The notes: generated from the sequence alone by a model not told the origin. A stretch of DNA of 64,000 nt from Deltaproteobacteria bacterium HGW-Deltaproteobacteria-13 (GCA_002840555.1 PHBJ01000015.1:83623-147622); one strand, 5' to 3'; counted from the stretch's first letter, positions 46,139-55,185 are shown. Program-made: numbers and translations.

Positions 46139-46308
46139 GAGCCTTTGCGTTTACCTTTTCTGCAATATTGCCGTCTTAACCGTAGGAATGGTCAGTCTTT
46201 ATATTGGTATAAAAATAGCGGTGACTTAACCGTTACATCTCTTTTCTTGACTGGATATTAACTTTTATCTATAAAGAAATCTATGAGAAATTCAAGAGGA
46301 GTATTTCA

Positions 46309-47943
46309 ATGTCATTGCATCTTAATAAATTAAAATCTTTTCACGGGAGAAAAGGTCCCGTGTTGCTGATTATCATGGACGGCGTGGGCTTGGGAAAAGC
46401 GGATGAGACGAACGCAGCCTACCTTGCGGACACACCCAACCTTGATAAATTATTCAAATCTGATTTATACACGCAACTGAGAGCACACGGCACGGCAGTC
46501 GGCCTGCCGTCAGATGACGATATGGGCAACAGCGAGGTGGGACACAATGCCATGGGGGCAGGCCGTGTCTTCGATCAGGGCGCCCGTCTTGTCAATGCGG
46601 CGCTGAAAACCGGGAGGATCTTTCAATCCGAGGCCTGGGACAATATAATACAGCGCTCCCAAAAGGGCGGTACAGTCCATTTTATCGGTTTATTATCCGA
46701 CGGGAATGTTCATTCACACATCGAACAGTTGTTCATCATGATCGACAAGTGTGCCGAGCTTAATTTCAAAAAGGTCAGAATCCATCCCCTTCTCGATGGC
46801 CGGGATGTGGGAGAGAGGACGGCGCTTGATTATATTATTCCGACAGAGGAAAAACTTAAGAATATCTCCGAGTCAAAAGGGCTTGATTACGCCATCGCCT
46901 CAGGCGGCGGACGCATGAAGGTAACCATGGACCGGTACAATTCCGACTGGAACATTGTGAAGCGGGGATGGGAGGCCCATGTCCTGGGAGAGGGCCGAAA
47001 GTTTCCATCCGCTTCCGAAGCAGTAAAAACTTTTTACGCGGAAGATCCAAAAGCAACGGATCAGTATCTACCCGCGTTTGTCATCACCGATGATTCGGGA
47101 AAACCCGTTGGCGCCATTCATGATGGGGATGCTGTGATCTTTTTTAACTTCCGGGGAGACCGCGCCATTGAGATATCCAGGGCATTTACCGAAAAGGATT
47201 TCACCGAGTTCGACCGGGGACCTCTTCCGGATATTTTCTATGCAGGAATGATGGAGTATGACGGAGACGCCCACATACCTCCCCATTTTCTGGTGCAGCC
47301 TCCGGCTATCGATCGCGTCATCAGCGAGTACCTTTGCGCTGAAAAGGTAAAAACCTTTGCCGTGTCCGAGACTCAGAAGTTTGGCCACGTTACTTATTTC
47401 TGGAACGGCAACCGCTCCGGTTATATTGATGAATCACTGGAAAAATATGTGGAGATACCTTCCGACAGGATTGAGTTTGACCGCGCCCCGCAGATGAAAG
47501 CCAAAGAAATCACGGAGGCGGTGATAGATCTGCTCAAGAGCGGCAATTACAAATTCGGCAGGACGAATTTCCCGAACGGCGACATGGTCGGGCATACGGG
47601 AATGATGGAGGCAGCCATTATCGCAGTTCAGACCGTGGATAAATGCGTTGGTGAGCTTCTGGATGTCATCAGGGAAACAGGGGGGATTGCCGTTATCACC
47701 GCGGATCATGGCAATGCGGATGAAATGTTCACAATCGACAAAAAGGGCGCAAAATCAGTCAAGACGGCGCATTCCCTGAATCTAGTGCCCTTTATTATCT
47801 ATGATCCCCTGTATCAGGGAGAATACCGGATGGCGGATCTCAAAGAAAAAGGGCTGTCCAATATTGCGGCAACGCTCCTAAATCTTCTGGGGTACGAGAA
47901 ACCAAAAGACTATGATCCGTCATTGATAGAAATGATCAAATAA
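46309..47943 (+). CDS. gpmI: 2,3-bisphosphoglycerate-independent phosphoglycerate mutase
   Basis: A 544-residue cytosolic enzyme that interconverts 3- and 2-phosphoglycerate. The alkaline-phosphatase-like metal core begins LLIIMDGVGLGKADETNAAY, the phosphoserine is Ser75 in MGNSEVGHNAMGAGR, and HSHIEQL and RIHPLLDGRDV follow in the insert domain. The later FPNGDMVGHTG and ITADHGNADEMF bind manganese. The size is slightly above the usual ~510. It has an AGAGGAG ribosome-binding site. It completes the path from PEP (made by PPDK or PckG) up to hexoses. Confidence 0.95.
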   Translation: MSLHLNKLKSFHGRKGPVLLIIMDGVGLGKADETNAAYLADTPNLDKLFKSDLYTQLRAHGTAVGLPSDDDMGNSEVGHNAMGAGRVFDQGARLVNAALKTGRIFQSEAWDNIIQRSQKGGTVHFIGLLSDGNVHSHIEQLFIMIDKCAELNFKKVRIHPLLDGRDVGERTALDYIIPTEEKLKNISESKGLDYAIASGGGRMKVTMDRYNSDWNIVKRGWEAHVLGEGRKFPSASEAVKTFYAEDPKATDQYLPAFVITDDSGKPVGAIHDGDAVIFFNFRGDRAIEISRAFTEKDFTEFDRGPLPDIFYAGMMEYDGDAHIPPHFLVQPPAIDRVISEYLCAEKVKTFAVSETQKFGHVTYFWNGNRSGYIDESLEKYVEIPSDRIEFDRAPQMKAKEITEAVIDLLKSGNYKFGRTNFPNGDMVGHTGMMEAAIIAVQTVDKCVGELLDVIRETGGIAVITADHGNADEMFTIDKKGAKSVKTAHSLNLVPFIIYDPLYQGEYRMADLKEKGLSNIAATLLNLLGYEKPKDYDPSLIEMIK

Positions 47944-47945
47944 AT

Positions 47946-47990
47946 GTTCTATGTTATTTTAATGTTGAACGTAGAACCTTGAACTTTTAC
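47946..47990. repeat. Imperfect inverted repeat, copy A of a local repeat element
   Basis: GTTCTATGTT (47946-47955) pairs with AACGTAGAAC (47968-47977) at 9 of 10 positions and is followed by CTTGAACTTTTA. It closely resembles copy B at 48236-48286. It lies just downstream of gpmI. Confidence 0.7.
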
Positions 47991-48072
47991 CGAGGGAAGG
48001 ATTGACAATCATCTGTATTTCCATATATAGTGCCGGCAAACAAACTTCCCCAAGACTACGGAGGTAAAACGC

Positions 48073-48225
48073 ATGGCTGAAGAAATAAAACAGGAACAGC
48101 CGTCCGCTGAACAAAAGGACGGGCCGATGACTCTGACGGAAAAAATAGTCACAGCAATCCTGATCGCTTATGTGATTTCATTGATCTGGCTGGCGGGAAG
48201 TTCGCACTGGTATAATATCTGGTAA
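48073..48225 (+). CDS. Small single-span membrane protein (50 aa)
   Basis: A 50-residue gene with a strong ribosome-binding site (GGAGGT 8 nt before the ATG). The first 24 residues are acidic and hydrophilic (MAEEIKQEQPSAEQKDGPMT), then one membrane span (IVTAILIAYVISLIWLAG) and a short aromatic tail (SSHWYNIW). It has no recognised motif. It sits between two copies of the local inverted repeat. Its orientation is the same as gpmI, about 130 bp downstream, and it converges on the crotonase gene. Confidence 0.7.
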   Translation: MAEEIKQEQPSAEQKDGPMTLTEKIVTAILIAYVISLIWLAGSSHWYNIW

Positions 48226-48230
48226 ACATA

Positions 48231-48286
48231 AAAAAACGTTCTATGTTCTAGGTTTAAAACTTTGAACATAGAACGTTGAACTTTTA
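48231..48286 (-). terminator. Inverted repeat, copy B; probable terminator of the crotonase gene
   Basis: A perfect 13-bp inverted repeat (48236-48248 ACGTTCTATGTTC with 48264-48276 GAACATAGAACGT). On the minus strand the stem is followed by a run of T (48236-48231), fitting a terminator for the enoyl-CoA hydratase gene ending at 48284. It resembles copy A at 47946-47990. Confidence 0.7.
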
Positions 48287-49066
48287 TTTTCCTGTAAACG
48301 TCGGTTTCCTCTTTTCCAGAAACGCCTTCATGCCTTCTTTCTGATCTTCCGTGCTGAAACACTGAGCGATGCAGCTTATTTCCAGTTTGTTGGCGTTATC
48401 CAGCGACATATCATAACCGTAATTTATCGCGTTCTTCGCCATCTTCAGGGCAAATGGAGGGAGTTTGCTCAGCTTTAAAGCGAATTTTCTAGTCTCTTCC
48501 AAAAGCTTTTCCGGCGGAAAAACTTTATTGACGAGGCCTATTTCATAGGCCCGCTGGGCATTAATTTGACCGCCGCCTAAAATCAATTCTTTGGCAATGC
48601 CCATTCCGACAAGCCTGGGCAGGCGCTGCGTGCCTCCCCAACCGGGAATAATACCGATTAAAATCTCCGGCTGGCCGAACACAGCTTTTTCGGACGCGAA
48701 TCTGATATCGCAAGCCAGGGTAATTTCCGTGCCGCCTCCCAAGGCAAAACCATTAACCGCGGCAATGGACGGTTTGGGCATGGTTTCGATGAGCCTTAAA
48801 GTCCGGTGCCCCAGTTCCATCATTTTCTGGCTTTCAATCGTGGTACTGTTTTGCATCTGCGAAATATCGGCTCCGGCGACAAATGCCTTGTCCCCAGCAC
48901 CGGTTAAAACCAGCACTTTGATATTATCATCTTTTTCACAGATTGTTGCCGCATCCAGAATTTCCGTCAGTATTGCCGAATTCATGGCGTTTAAAACTTC
49001 GGGCCTGTTAAATGTAATTGTCGCAATTCCTTCTTCAACGTTAAAAAGAATGTTTTTGTATTCCAT
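48284..49066 (-). CDS. Enoyl-CoA hydratase (crotonase family)
   Basis: A 260-residue hydratase adding water to a 2-enoyl-CoA in beta-oxidation. GIATITFNRPEVLNAMNSA, AFVAGADISQM (oxyanion region), NGFALGGGTEITLACDIRFA (first Glu in the GTEI segment) and GQPEILIGIIPGWGGTQRL (second Glu) are present, so both catalytic Glu residues typical of hydratases seem to be there. GGAGACA precedes the ATG. It lies downstream of the fatty acyl-CoA ligase and is separated by a strong terminator, so it may have its own promoter. Confidence 0.93.
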   Translation of the reverse strand: MEYKNILFNVEEGIATITFNRPEVLNAMNSAILTEILDAATICEKDDNIKVLVLTGAGDKAFVAGADISQMQNSTTIESQKMMELGHRTLRLIETMPKPSIAAVNGFALGGGTEITLACDIRFASEKAVFGQPEILIGIIPGWGGTQRLPRLVGMGIAKELILGGGQINAQRAYEIGLVNKVFPPEKLLEETRKFALKLSKLPPFALKMAKNAINYGYDMSLDNANKLEISCIAQCFSTEDQKEGMKAFLEKRKPTFTGK

Positions 49067-49081
49067 TGTCTCCTACCTTCT

Positions 49082-49119
49082 AAAAAAAAGGCGGAGATGC
49101 AAATTTAAGCATCTCCGCC
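49082..49119 (-). terminator. Intrinsic terminator of the fatty acyl-CoA ligase gene
   Basis: An 11-bp perfect stem (49090-49100 GGCGGAGATGC with 49109-49119 GCATCTCCGCC) is followed on the minus strand by a T-run (49089-49082). It lies just after the ligase stop at 49131. Confidence 0.85.
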
Positions 49120-49130
49120 TTTCTGATTAA

Positions 49131-50816
49131 TTAACCTTTTCTTTTCTTTAATTCTTCAGCTCTTAATTCCTTGCGCAAAATTTTACCCACAGTGGTCTTG
49201 GGCAACTCTTTGCGGAATTCAACTTCCGTGGGCAGCTTGTAAGCCGCCAGATGAGACTTACCAAACTCTATCATTTCCTCGGGTGTAGCCGTCTGGCCTT
49301 CTTTGAGAACGACAAACAGTTTCACATTCTCTCCGCGTTTGGCATCGGGAACGCCGATGGAACAGCACTCTTCAACCTTGGGATTGGTGTAATAGATTTC
49401 ATCGATGTCACGGGGGTAAACGTTATAGCCGCCGGAAATGATCATATCCTTCTTGCGGTCAACGATATAAAAATATCCGTCATCGTCCATTGTGGCGATG
49501 TCTCCCGTATACATCCAGCCATCCTTCAGAACGTTGGCCGTTTCTTCAGGCATTCCTTTATAACCTCTCATCACCTGCGGTCCTTTAATGATCAGTTCGC
49601 CGGGCTTGCCGATAGGCATGTCCGTTACACCATCATCAAGATCGACGATCCGGGACAGGGTATCGGACAAGGGAAGACCAATACTGCCGACTTTCTGTTT
49701 TCCGTTGAAAGGATTAGTATGAGTAACAGGACAGGTTTCCGTCATACCGAAACCTTCGGAAATGTAAGCCCCTGTCTGCTTCTGAAATTCCTGAATGACC
49801 TCGACAGGGAGAGGGGCGCTTCCGGAAAAAGCTCCTTTGATGCATTTCATATCCGTTTTCTTCAAATCGGGATGATTGAGCATGCCGATATACATGGTCG
49901 GAACCAGCGGTGTAAAGGTGGGCTTGTATTCCCGAATCGCTTCCAGCAGCGGTTGAGGCTGCGGTCTGGGGATCAGGATCTGATTCCATCCTGCAAAAAC
50001 AGCAAGATTCATGGAACAGGACATTCCAAATACATGGAAATAAGGCAGCGCGCCCAGCATGGTTTCTCCTCCTCTGCCAAAGGTCGGGAACCACGCGTTG
50101 ATCTGCTGAACCTGTTTACTGAGATTGGCATGGGTCAGGATAACCCCCTTGGAGACGCCTGTTGTTCCGCCGGTATACTGGTACATGGCAACATCATCAA
50201 AAGCGACTTTTACATTCGGCGGATTGGGCTGATATTTTTTAATGCAGTCCATCCAGCGATAAACATCCGGCGCCGCATTCACATCGGCGAACGGGAATTT
50301 CTTCAGTTTCTTACCGAGAAATCTTTTAATCGGGTTAAGGAAATCTCCAATGCCCATATATACGATCTGTTTGATCTTTGTCTTCGGCCGCAGATTAATC
50401 ATGCGGTTGCCGAGGGCATCCAGGGTAATAAGTACTTTAGAACCGGAATCGTTAAACTGATGTTCCAGTTCGGGATCCGAATAGAGGGGATTATTCAGAA
50501 CAACAATTGCGCCAATCTTGAGAATCGCGTAGTAGGCGATAACGCAGGGAATACTGTTCGGCAGGAGAATGGCGACAGCATCTCCTTTCTTGATTCCGAA
50601 ATCAGTCAGACAAGTGGCAAATCGCTCCACCTGGTCCTTGAACTGACGGTATGTCATTTTGTAGCCGACAAACACCATGGCCGTATCGTTGGGAAATTCT
50701 TTTGCCGCTTTTTCCAGATAGTCCGGCATGGTCAGTTCTTCGTACTTAATGTATTCTGGAACCCCCTTTTCGTAGGATTTCAACCAAGGTTTGCTTTCAT
50801 AAATACTTGCTGCCAT
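49131..50816 (-). CDS. fadD: Long-chain fatty acyl-CoA ligase (AMP-forming)
   Basis: A 561-residue ANL-superfamily enzyme that activates a carboxylate as acyl-AMP and then acyl-CoA. The AMP-binding P-loop YQYTGGTTGVSKGVILTH, EGFGMTETCPVTH, YTGDIATMDDDGYFYIVDRK and the C-terminal KTTVGKILRKELR (catalytic Lys) are all present. Chain length is not readable, but the length and sequence fit the FadD type. Upstream is a stretch AGGGGGG with a 10-nt spacing. It supplies the acyl-CoA for the acyl-CoA dehydrogenases at 37-40.7 kb. Nearby genes are crotonase and the electron-transfer operon. Confidence 0.93.
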   Translation of the reverse strand: MAASIYESKPWLKSYEKGVPEYIKYEELTMPDYLEKAAKEFPNDTAMVFVGYKMTYRQFKDQVERFATCLTDFGIKKGDAVAILLPNSIPCVIAYYAILKIGAIVVLNNPLYSDPELEHQFNDSGSKVLITLDALGNRMINLRPKTKIKQIVYMGIGDFLNPIKRFLGKKLKKFPFADVNAAPDVYRWMDCIKKYQPNPPNVKVAFDDVAMYQYTGGTTGVSKGVILTHANLSKQVQQINAWFPTFGRGGETMLGALPYFHVFGMSCSMNLAVFAGWNQILIPRPQPQPLLEAIREYKPTFTPLVPTMYIGMLNHPDLKKTDMKCIKGAFSGSAPLPVEVIQEFQKQTGAYISEGFGMTETCPVTHTNPFNGKQKVGSIGLPLSDTLSRIVDLDDGVTDMPIGKPGELIIKGPQVMRGYKGMPEETANVLKDGWMYTGDIATMDDDGYFYIVDRKKDMIISGGYNVYPRDIDEIYYTNPKVEECCSIGVPDAKRGENVKLFVVLKEGQTATPEEMIEFGKSHLAAYKLPTEVEFRKELPKTTVGKILRKELRAEELKKRKG

Positions 50817-50904
50817 TGTTTACTGCCCCCCCTATTAGTTTTTTGTTTGGCGGCATTATACTCTGCCGCTGCATAAATTCAAACACATTTTTATTTTTTT
50901 AAGA

Positions 50905-50942
50905 AAAAAAAAGCCCGGCCTTAAATTAAGGTCGGGCTTTTT
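50905..50942 (-). terminator. Intrinsic terminator of the FeS oxidoreductase gene
   Basis: A 15-bp stem with one mismatch (AAGCCCGGCCTTA side 50909-50923, TAAGGTCGGGCTT side 50927-50941) is followed on the minus strand by a run of T. It closes the etfB-etfA-FeS oxidoreductase transcript. Confidence 0.85.
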
Positions 50943-50964
50943 AATAAATTTTATAAATATTTAG

Positions 50965-53154
50965 TTAAGTGGCGCAAGTATCAACGGGAGCTTTGACTTC
51001 CTCAATTCCCATTGCCTTGACAACGATTTCGGCGATATCCAAAGCAACCATTGTTTCCGACTTCTGTTTGTCTTTGATTCCGTCCGAAAGCATCGTCAGA
51101 CAGAACGGACAGCCAACAGCGATGGTGCCGGCGTTTGTTGCAATCGCCTGATCGGTGCGCGCATTATTGATGCGATCACCCTCTTCTTCCATCCACATCC
51201 GGGCTCCGCCGGCGCCGCAGCAGAAGCTCTTGGACAAATTACGTTCCATTTCCGCAAGCTTCACGCCGGGAATGGCGTTCAGAATTGCACGCGGCTGATC
51301 GTAAACTTTATTGTAACGTCCGAGGAAACAGGAATCATGATACGTGAATGTTCCGTCCTGAGATTTGGTAAATTTAATCTTACCCTTCGCGACTAAATCG
51401 GCGATAATTTCCGTATGATGATAGACTTCATAATTGCCGCCGAAGTTGGGATAATCTTTCTTGATGCAGTTATAACCGTGCGGGCAAATGGCGATGATCT
51501 TCTTCACGCCGTAACCGTTCATGATCTCGATATTGGCCTGTGCCTGCGACTGGAACAGATATTCATTTCCACCGCGCATCGCTGAATCGCCGCAGCAGCC
51601 TTCTTCAGTTCCCAGGATGCCGAAGCTGACACCGGCGGACTGCAGAATCTTGGCAAAGGCAACCGATATTTTCTTGCCGCGGTCGTCAAACGATCCGGAA
51701 CAACCGACGTAGAAGAGATATTCCACATTGGGATCTTCAGCCAGAGTTTTCACACCCAGTTCCTTGGCCCAGTCGGCGCGCAAATGAGCACCGATGCCCC
51801 AGGGGTTGGAGTTGTTTTCCATATTGCGGTAAGTCAACTGCAGTTCCGGAGCGAAATCCGCTTCCGTCAGAACTTTGTAGCGGCGCATATCAATAACCTT
51901 CTGTACATGTTCAATGGAAGAAGAGCAGTTTTCCACACAATACATACAGTTGGTGCAATCCCACAGTTCATGCATACTAATGACGTCGCCCAGCAATGCT
52001 TTTTCCGGAGCCGCGCCTTCAGCAGCTTCAACAGGAGCCGGCGCTTCCGCACCTTCAGCGCCTTCAGCGGCAGGAACGGCAGCAAGCTTAGCTTTAATGG
52101 CGGCCGGAGCTATTTCCAGCCAATGCGTCTTAATATCCTGAACCAGCTTCTTGGGAGACAAATGTTTGCCGGTCAGATACGCGGGGCATCCGTCCTGACA
52201 GCGTCCGCACTTGGTGCAGGCGTCGGAATCAAAAATCTGTTTCCAGGTAAATTCTTCCAGCTTGGATACGCCGAAAGATTCCTGATTTTCAATGTCACGA
52301 ATCGGTTCTACATAGCCGGTCGGTTTCAGGGTAGCAAAGAAATGATTGGCCGGAGTCGTGATGATATGCAGCAGTCTGGAATAAGGGATGTAAGCAATAA
52401 AACCTAAAGCGATAAAGGTATGTGTCCACCACATTACCTTGTGAGCTGTTTTGGCGCTCTCAACATCCACAGCGGACATGATATTGGCCAGAGTCCAGCC
52501 GACAAATGAACAAGTTTCCCATGCCGGAGCGACTTTATCCGGACCGATACCTTCAATCATGGTAGCATGAATGCGCAGCGCTTCAATGAGGAAACCGGTA
52601 ATGATAATACCACCGATGAGCAAAAGAGCAATGCCGTCGTCGGCTGTGGTATCCGGTGTGCCTTTGTACGTGAGGCGGTCAGGTTTTTGAATATACCGGC
52701 GATAAGCGGCCATCAAAACTCCGATGAGCACCAGCAGACCGAACAGATCCATCAGGAAGGAAAAGCCCAGATAAAAGCTGCCGCGTAAAAACGCCCAGCT
52801 GAACAAAGGTTCCGTGATATGAAATTCGCCGGCGTCGAAAGCTGCTCCGAAAATTAAGACAAAGAAACCAAAAAAGATACAGCCGTGCATGATTCCCGGG
52901 TAAGCATCTTTCCAGGTCTTGACCTGGAAAAATCCGTTCATGATGAGAGCTTTTATTCTTGCCGGAAGTTCATCTATGCGGATTTCATCCCTGCCCATCG
53001 CTTTCCACAGCTTCCAGCGCTGGTAGACACCGTAAGCAAATATTGCCATGGCTATGGCAGTAAAAAGAAAAAGGAACGGCTCAAAACTATGAGCGTTCCA
53101 AAAAACTTCACGACCTTGATTTGCCAGCCCTATCGGGCTAATATTCTGTTCCAT
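50965..53154 (-). CDS. Membrane FeS oxidoreductase, ETF:menaquinone oxidoreductase type
   Basis: A 729-residue membrane protein with an N-terminal cytochrome b/NarI-like part of about six spans (residues ~25-275), containing histidines that may bind heme, then two 4Fe-4S motifs (DACTKCGRCQDGCPAYL near 312-326 and DCTNCMYCVENC near 399-410), and two CCG domains (EEGCCGDSAMRGG and SFCCGAGGARMW). This build matches the HdrD-like, EtfAB-linked oxidoreductases thought to move electrons from acyl-CoA dehydrogenases to menaquinone in fatty-acid-degrading anaerobes. The two FeS motifs are separated by an Ala/Glu/Pro-rich linker (~353-385). Its ribosome-binding site is CGGAGG. Confidence 0.9.
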   Translation of the reverse strand: MEQNISPIGLANQGREVFWNAHSFEPFLFLFTAIAMAIFAYGVYQRWKLWKAMGRDEIRIDELPARIKALIMNGFFQVKTWKDAYPGIMHGCIFFGFFVLIFGAAFDAGEFHITEPLFSWAFLRGSFYLGFSFLMDLFGLLVLIGVLMAAYRRYIQKPDRLTYKGTPDTTADDGIALLLIGGIIITGFLIEALRIHATMIEGIGPDKVAPAWETCSFVGWTLANIMSAVDVESAKTAHKVMWWTHTFIALGFIAYIPYSRLLHIITTPANHFFATLKPTGYVEPIRDIENQESFGVSKLEEFTWKQIFDSDACTKCGRCQDGCPAYLTGKHLSPKKLVQDIKTHWLEIAPAAIKAKLAAVPAAEGAEGAEAPAPVEAAEGAAPEKALLGDVISMHELWDCTNCMYCVENCSSSIEHVQKVIDMRRYKVLTEADFAPELQLTYRNMENNSNPWGIGAHLRADWAKELGVKTLAEDPNVEYLFYVGCSGSFDDRGKKISVAFAKILQSAGVSFGILGTEEGCCGDSAMRGGNEYLFQSQAQANIEIMNGYGVKKIIAICPHGYNCIKKDYPNFGGNYEVYHHTEIIADLVAKGKIKFTKSQDGTFTYHDSCFLGRYNKVYDQPRAILNAIPGVKLAEMERNLSKSFCCGAGGARMWMEEEGDRINNARTDQAIATNAGTIAVGCPFCLTMLSDGIKDKQKSETMVALDIAEIVVKAMGIEEVKAPVDTCAT

Positions 53155-53239
53155 TGATCCTCCGAAATATTGAGGGGTTTTTATTCCGTTGAGTTATTCC
53201 CCCAAGTCTTCTTTGTTACTTTTAATATTACTGTTCTTT

Positions 53240-53283
53240 CAGGTTCCGGTAACGGCAGGTTTGCAGGCCGTTACCGGAACCTG
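53240..53283. terminator. 17-bp perfect hairpin between etfA and the FeS oxidoreductase gene
   Basis: A perfect 17-bp inverted repeat (53240-53256 and 53267-53283) with a 10-nt loop lies in the 146-bp gap between etfA and the oxidoreductase gene. There is no T-run on the minus strand, but TTTTAC follows on the plus strand. It may attenuate read-through or protect the etf mRNA end. Confidence 0.6.
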
Positions 53284-53300
53284 TTTTACTATAAAAAATT

Positions 53301-54272
53301 TTAGGCCAGCATTTTCTTGCAGGCGGCTGTTAATTCGGGAACAACCTTGAAAAGATCATCCACGACACCAAAATCTGCTTTGGTAAAGATGGGAGCTTCC
53401 GCATCCTTATTAATGGCCACGATGCATTTGGATGAGCTCATGCCCGCCAGATGCTGAATAGCGCCGGAAATACCACAGGCGATGTACAGATTGGGAGAGA
53501 CAACTTTTCCTGTCTGTCCAACCTGATCTTTCTGCGGACGCCATCCGGCATCAACAGCCGCGCGGGAAGCGCCGACCGTGCCCTTGAGCACGTCAGCCAG
53601 TTCTTCCAGAATCTTGTATTCATCCGGACCCTTCATGCCGCGTCCGCCAGATACAATGATATTAGCTTCGGTCAAGTCAACCTTGCCGCTCGTGTCTTTC
53701 TGCACTTCCAGAATCTTGCTCTTCTGAGCATCAATAGCCACATCCACTTTAGTTACTGCAGCGGCTTTGGCGTTTTCCACTGCCGGAAACACGTTGGGAC
53801 GAAGCGATGCCATTGCCGGGGTGGTGTTGAATGTCACATCGGCAAATACCTTGCCGGCGTACATCGGGCGAACAGCAACAAATTTGCCTCCGTCAATCTT
53901 TACATCCGTGCAATCCGTCGCCAGACCACCGGCCAGCTTGGCAGCCACGCGGGCGGAAAGGTCCTTGCCCTGAACGGAAGCGCCAAACAGTGCGATCGCT
54001 GCATCATTATCCTTTAATATTTTGGCGACGACCTGAGCATGCGCTTCGGTAACATAGGGTTCCAAAGCGGCGTTGTCGCCGACAAAAACTTTATCCACAC
54101 CGAATTTTCCCAATTCGGCAGCCAAACTTTCTATGCCTGAACCGAGCAGAATAGCGCTGACTTCATCACTTGTCTGATCAGCCAGTTTTCTGGCCGCGGA
54201 AGCAAGCTCAAAACTTACTTTACGCAGAGCGCCGTCTCTCTGTTCTGCAATTACAAATATTCCTTTTGCCAT
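53301..54272 (-). CDS. etfA: Electron transfer flavoprotein, alpha subunit
   Basis: A 323-residue subunit that binds FAD and, with EtfB, carries electrons from acyl-CoA dehydrogenases. The N-terminal domain ([20 protein letters not shown]) and the FAD-binding C-terminal domain with [54 protein letters not shown] and [20 protein letters not shown] are standard. GGAGGAA precedes the ATG. It follows etfB by 23 bp and precedes the membrane FeS oxidoreductase, the likely electron acceptor or donor of this pair. Confidence 0.96.
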   Translation of the reverse strand: MAKGIFVIAEQRDGALRKVSFELASAARKLADQTSDEVSAILLGSGIESLAAELGKFGVDKVFVGDNAALEPYVTEAHAQVVAKILKDNDAAIALFGASVQGKDLSARVAAKLAGGLATDCTDVKIDGGKFVAVRPMYAGKVFADVTFNTTPAMASLRPNVFPAVENAKAAAVTKVDVAIDAQKSKILEVQKDTSGKVDLTEANIIVSGGRGMKGPDEYKILEELADVLKGTVGASRAAVDAGWRPQKDQVGQTGKVVSPNLYIACGISGAIQHLAGMSSSKCIVAINKDAEAPIFTKADFGVVDDLFKVVPELTAACKKMLA

Positions 54273-54295
54273 TTTTCAATTCCTCCGCTTTTAAA

Positions 54296-55066
54296 TTAAA
54301 TTGCTTTAGCTTCTTCCCTGAGACACCGGGCCAATTCCGCCGCCTTCTGAGCCGCATCATCACCGCAAATGATCTTGCCGGCTGCACGGGCTGGGGGTGG
54401 AACAACTTTGGCTACCTTGGCTTTTACATCTGATGCGATGCCCAAAGCGGCCGCGTTTTTCACGTCCACTGGTTTCTTCTTGGCTTTCATAATGCCGGGA
54501 AGCGATGCGTAGCGGGGTTCGTTGAGACCTTTTTGCGCCGTTACCACGCAGGGTAAGCTGGTTTCGATGGAGAGCTGTGCTCCTTCAATCGGCCGAATGA
54601 CTTTCACGGAAGATCCGGCGAAATCCAATTTGGTGACCAGAGTCAACTGGGGAATGCCCAGAAGCTCGGCCAGCATTGCTCCGACCTGTCCTGAATCATC
54701 GTCAATGGCGCGCTGGCCACAGAAGATAATGTCATGGGGCAGTCCTTTGATCGCGGCAGCCAATGCTGACGCCGTGACAAAAGCATCAGCGTTATCCAGA
54801 GCGGGATCACTGATATGAATGCCTTTATCCGCACCCATCGCCAGAGCGGTTCTGATGGTTTCCATTGCTCTTGCCGGGCCAACAGAAACGATGGTTACGT
54901 CTCCGCCGTTTTTCTCTTTCAGCTTCAGAGCTTCTTCTACGCCGAATTCGTCATAAGGATTCATGACCCATTTGATCTGGCCGTCTTCTATCCCTGATCC
55001 ATCCGCTTTGACTTTGATCTGGGCTTCCGTATCCGGTACTTGTTTTACGCATGCGATAATATTCAC
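54296..55066 (-). CDS. etfB: Electron transfer flavoprotein, beta subunit
   Basis: A 256-residue partner of EtfA. It begins NIIACVKQVPDTEAQIKVKA, carries WVMNPYDEFGVEEALKLKEK, VGPARAMETIRTALAMGADK and the ETF-beta signature region IEGAQLSIETSLPCVVTAQK with GLNEPRYASLPGIMKAKKKP. A GTG at 55066 is the start, with AAGGAGG 10 nt upstream; the further upstream in-frame ATG at 55114 would add an arginine-rich stretch that is not part of the family. It is the first gene of the etfB-etfA-oxidoreductase operon and lies 120 bp downstream of acs on the same strand, after a terminator. Confidence 0.95.
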   Translation of the reverse strand: MNIIACVKQVPDTEAQIKVKADGSGIEDGQIKWVMNPYDEFGVEEALKLKEKNGGDVTIVSVGPARAMETIRTALAMGADKGIHISDPALDNADAFVTASALAAAIKGLPHDIIFCGQRAIDDDSGQVGAMLAELLGIPQLTLVTKLDFAGSSVKVIRPIEGAQLSIETSLPCVVTAQKGLNEPRYASLPGIMKAKKKPVDVKNAAALGIASDVKAKVAKVVPPPARAAGKIICGDDAAQKAAELARCLREEAKAI

Positions 55067-55143
55067 TTTGTCCAACCTCCTTCTTCTGCGTGTAATTCCT
55101 TCGGGAGAAAACACGCATTTAATTTTTTTATCTTTTGTTTTAC

Positions 55144-55181
55144 AAAAAAGTCCGATTCCCTTTTTCAGGGAACCGGACTTT
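55144..55181 (-). terminator. Intrinsic terminator of acs
   Basis: A strong stem (AAGTCCG-TTCCC side 55144-55160, GGGAA-CGGACTT side 55168-55181, one mismatch) is followed on the minus strand by a T-run. It lies directly after the acs stop and separates acs from etfB. Confidence 0.8.
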
Positions 55182-55185
55182 AATT

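Noticed and set aside
48168-48362. Minus-strand 64-codon frame with VQRSMFKVLNLEHRTFF
   Set aside because: It spans the inverted-repeat element and the end of the crotonase gene; the peptide is a by-product of the repeat.
49251-50876. 541-codon plus-strand open frame opposite fadD
   Set aside because: It covers the whole fadD gene on the other strand; no recognisable domain, and low-complexity His/Gly/Arg-rich composition as expected of an antisense frame.
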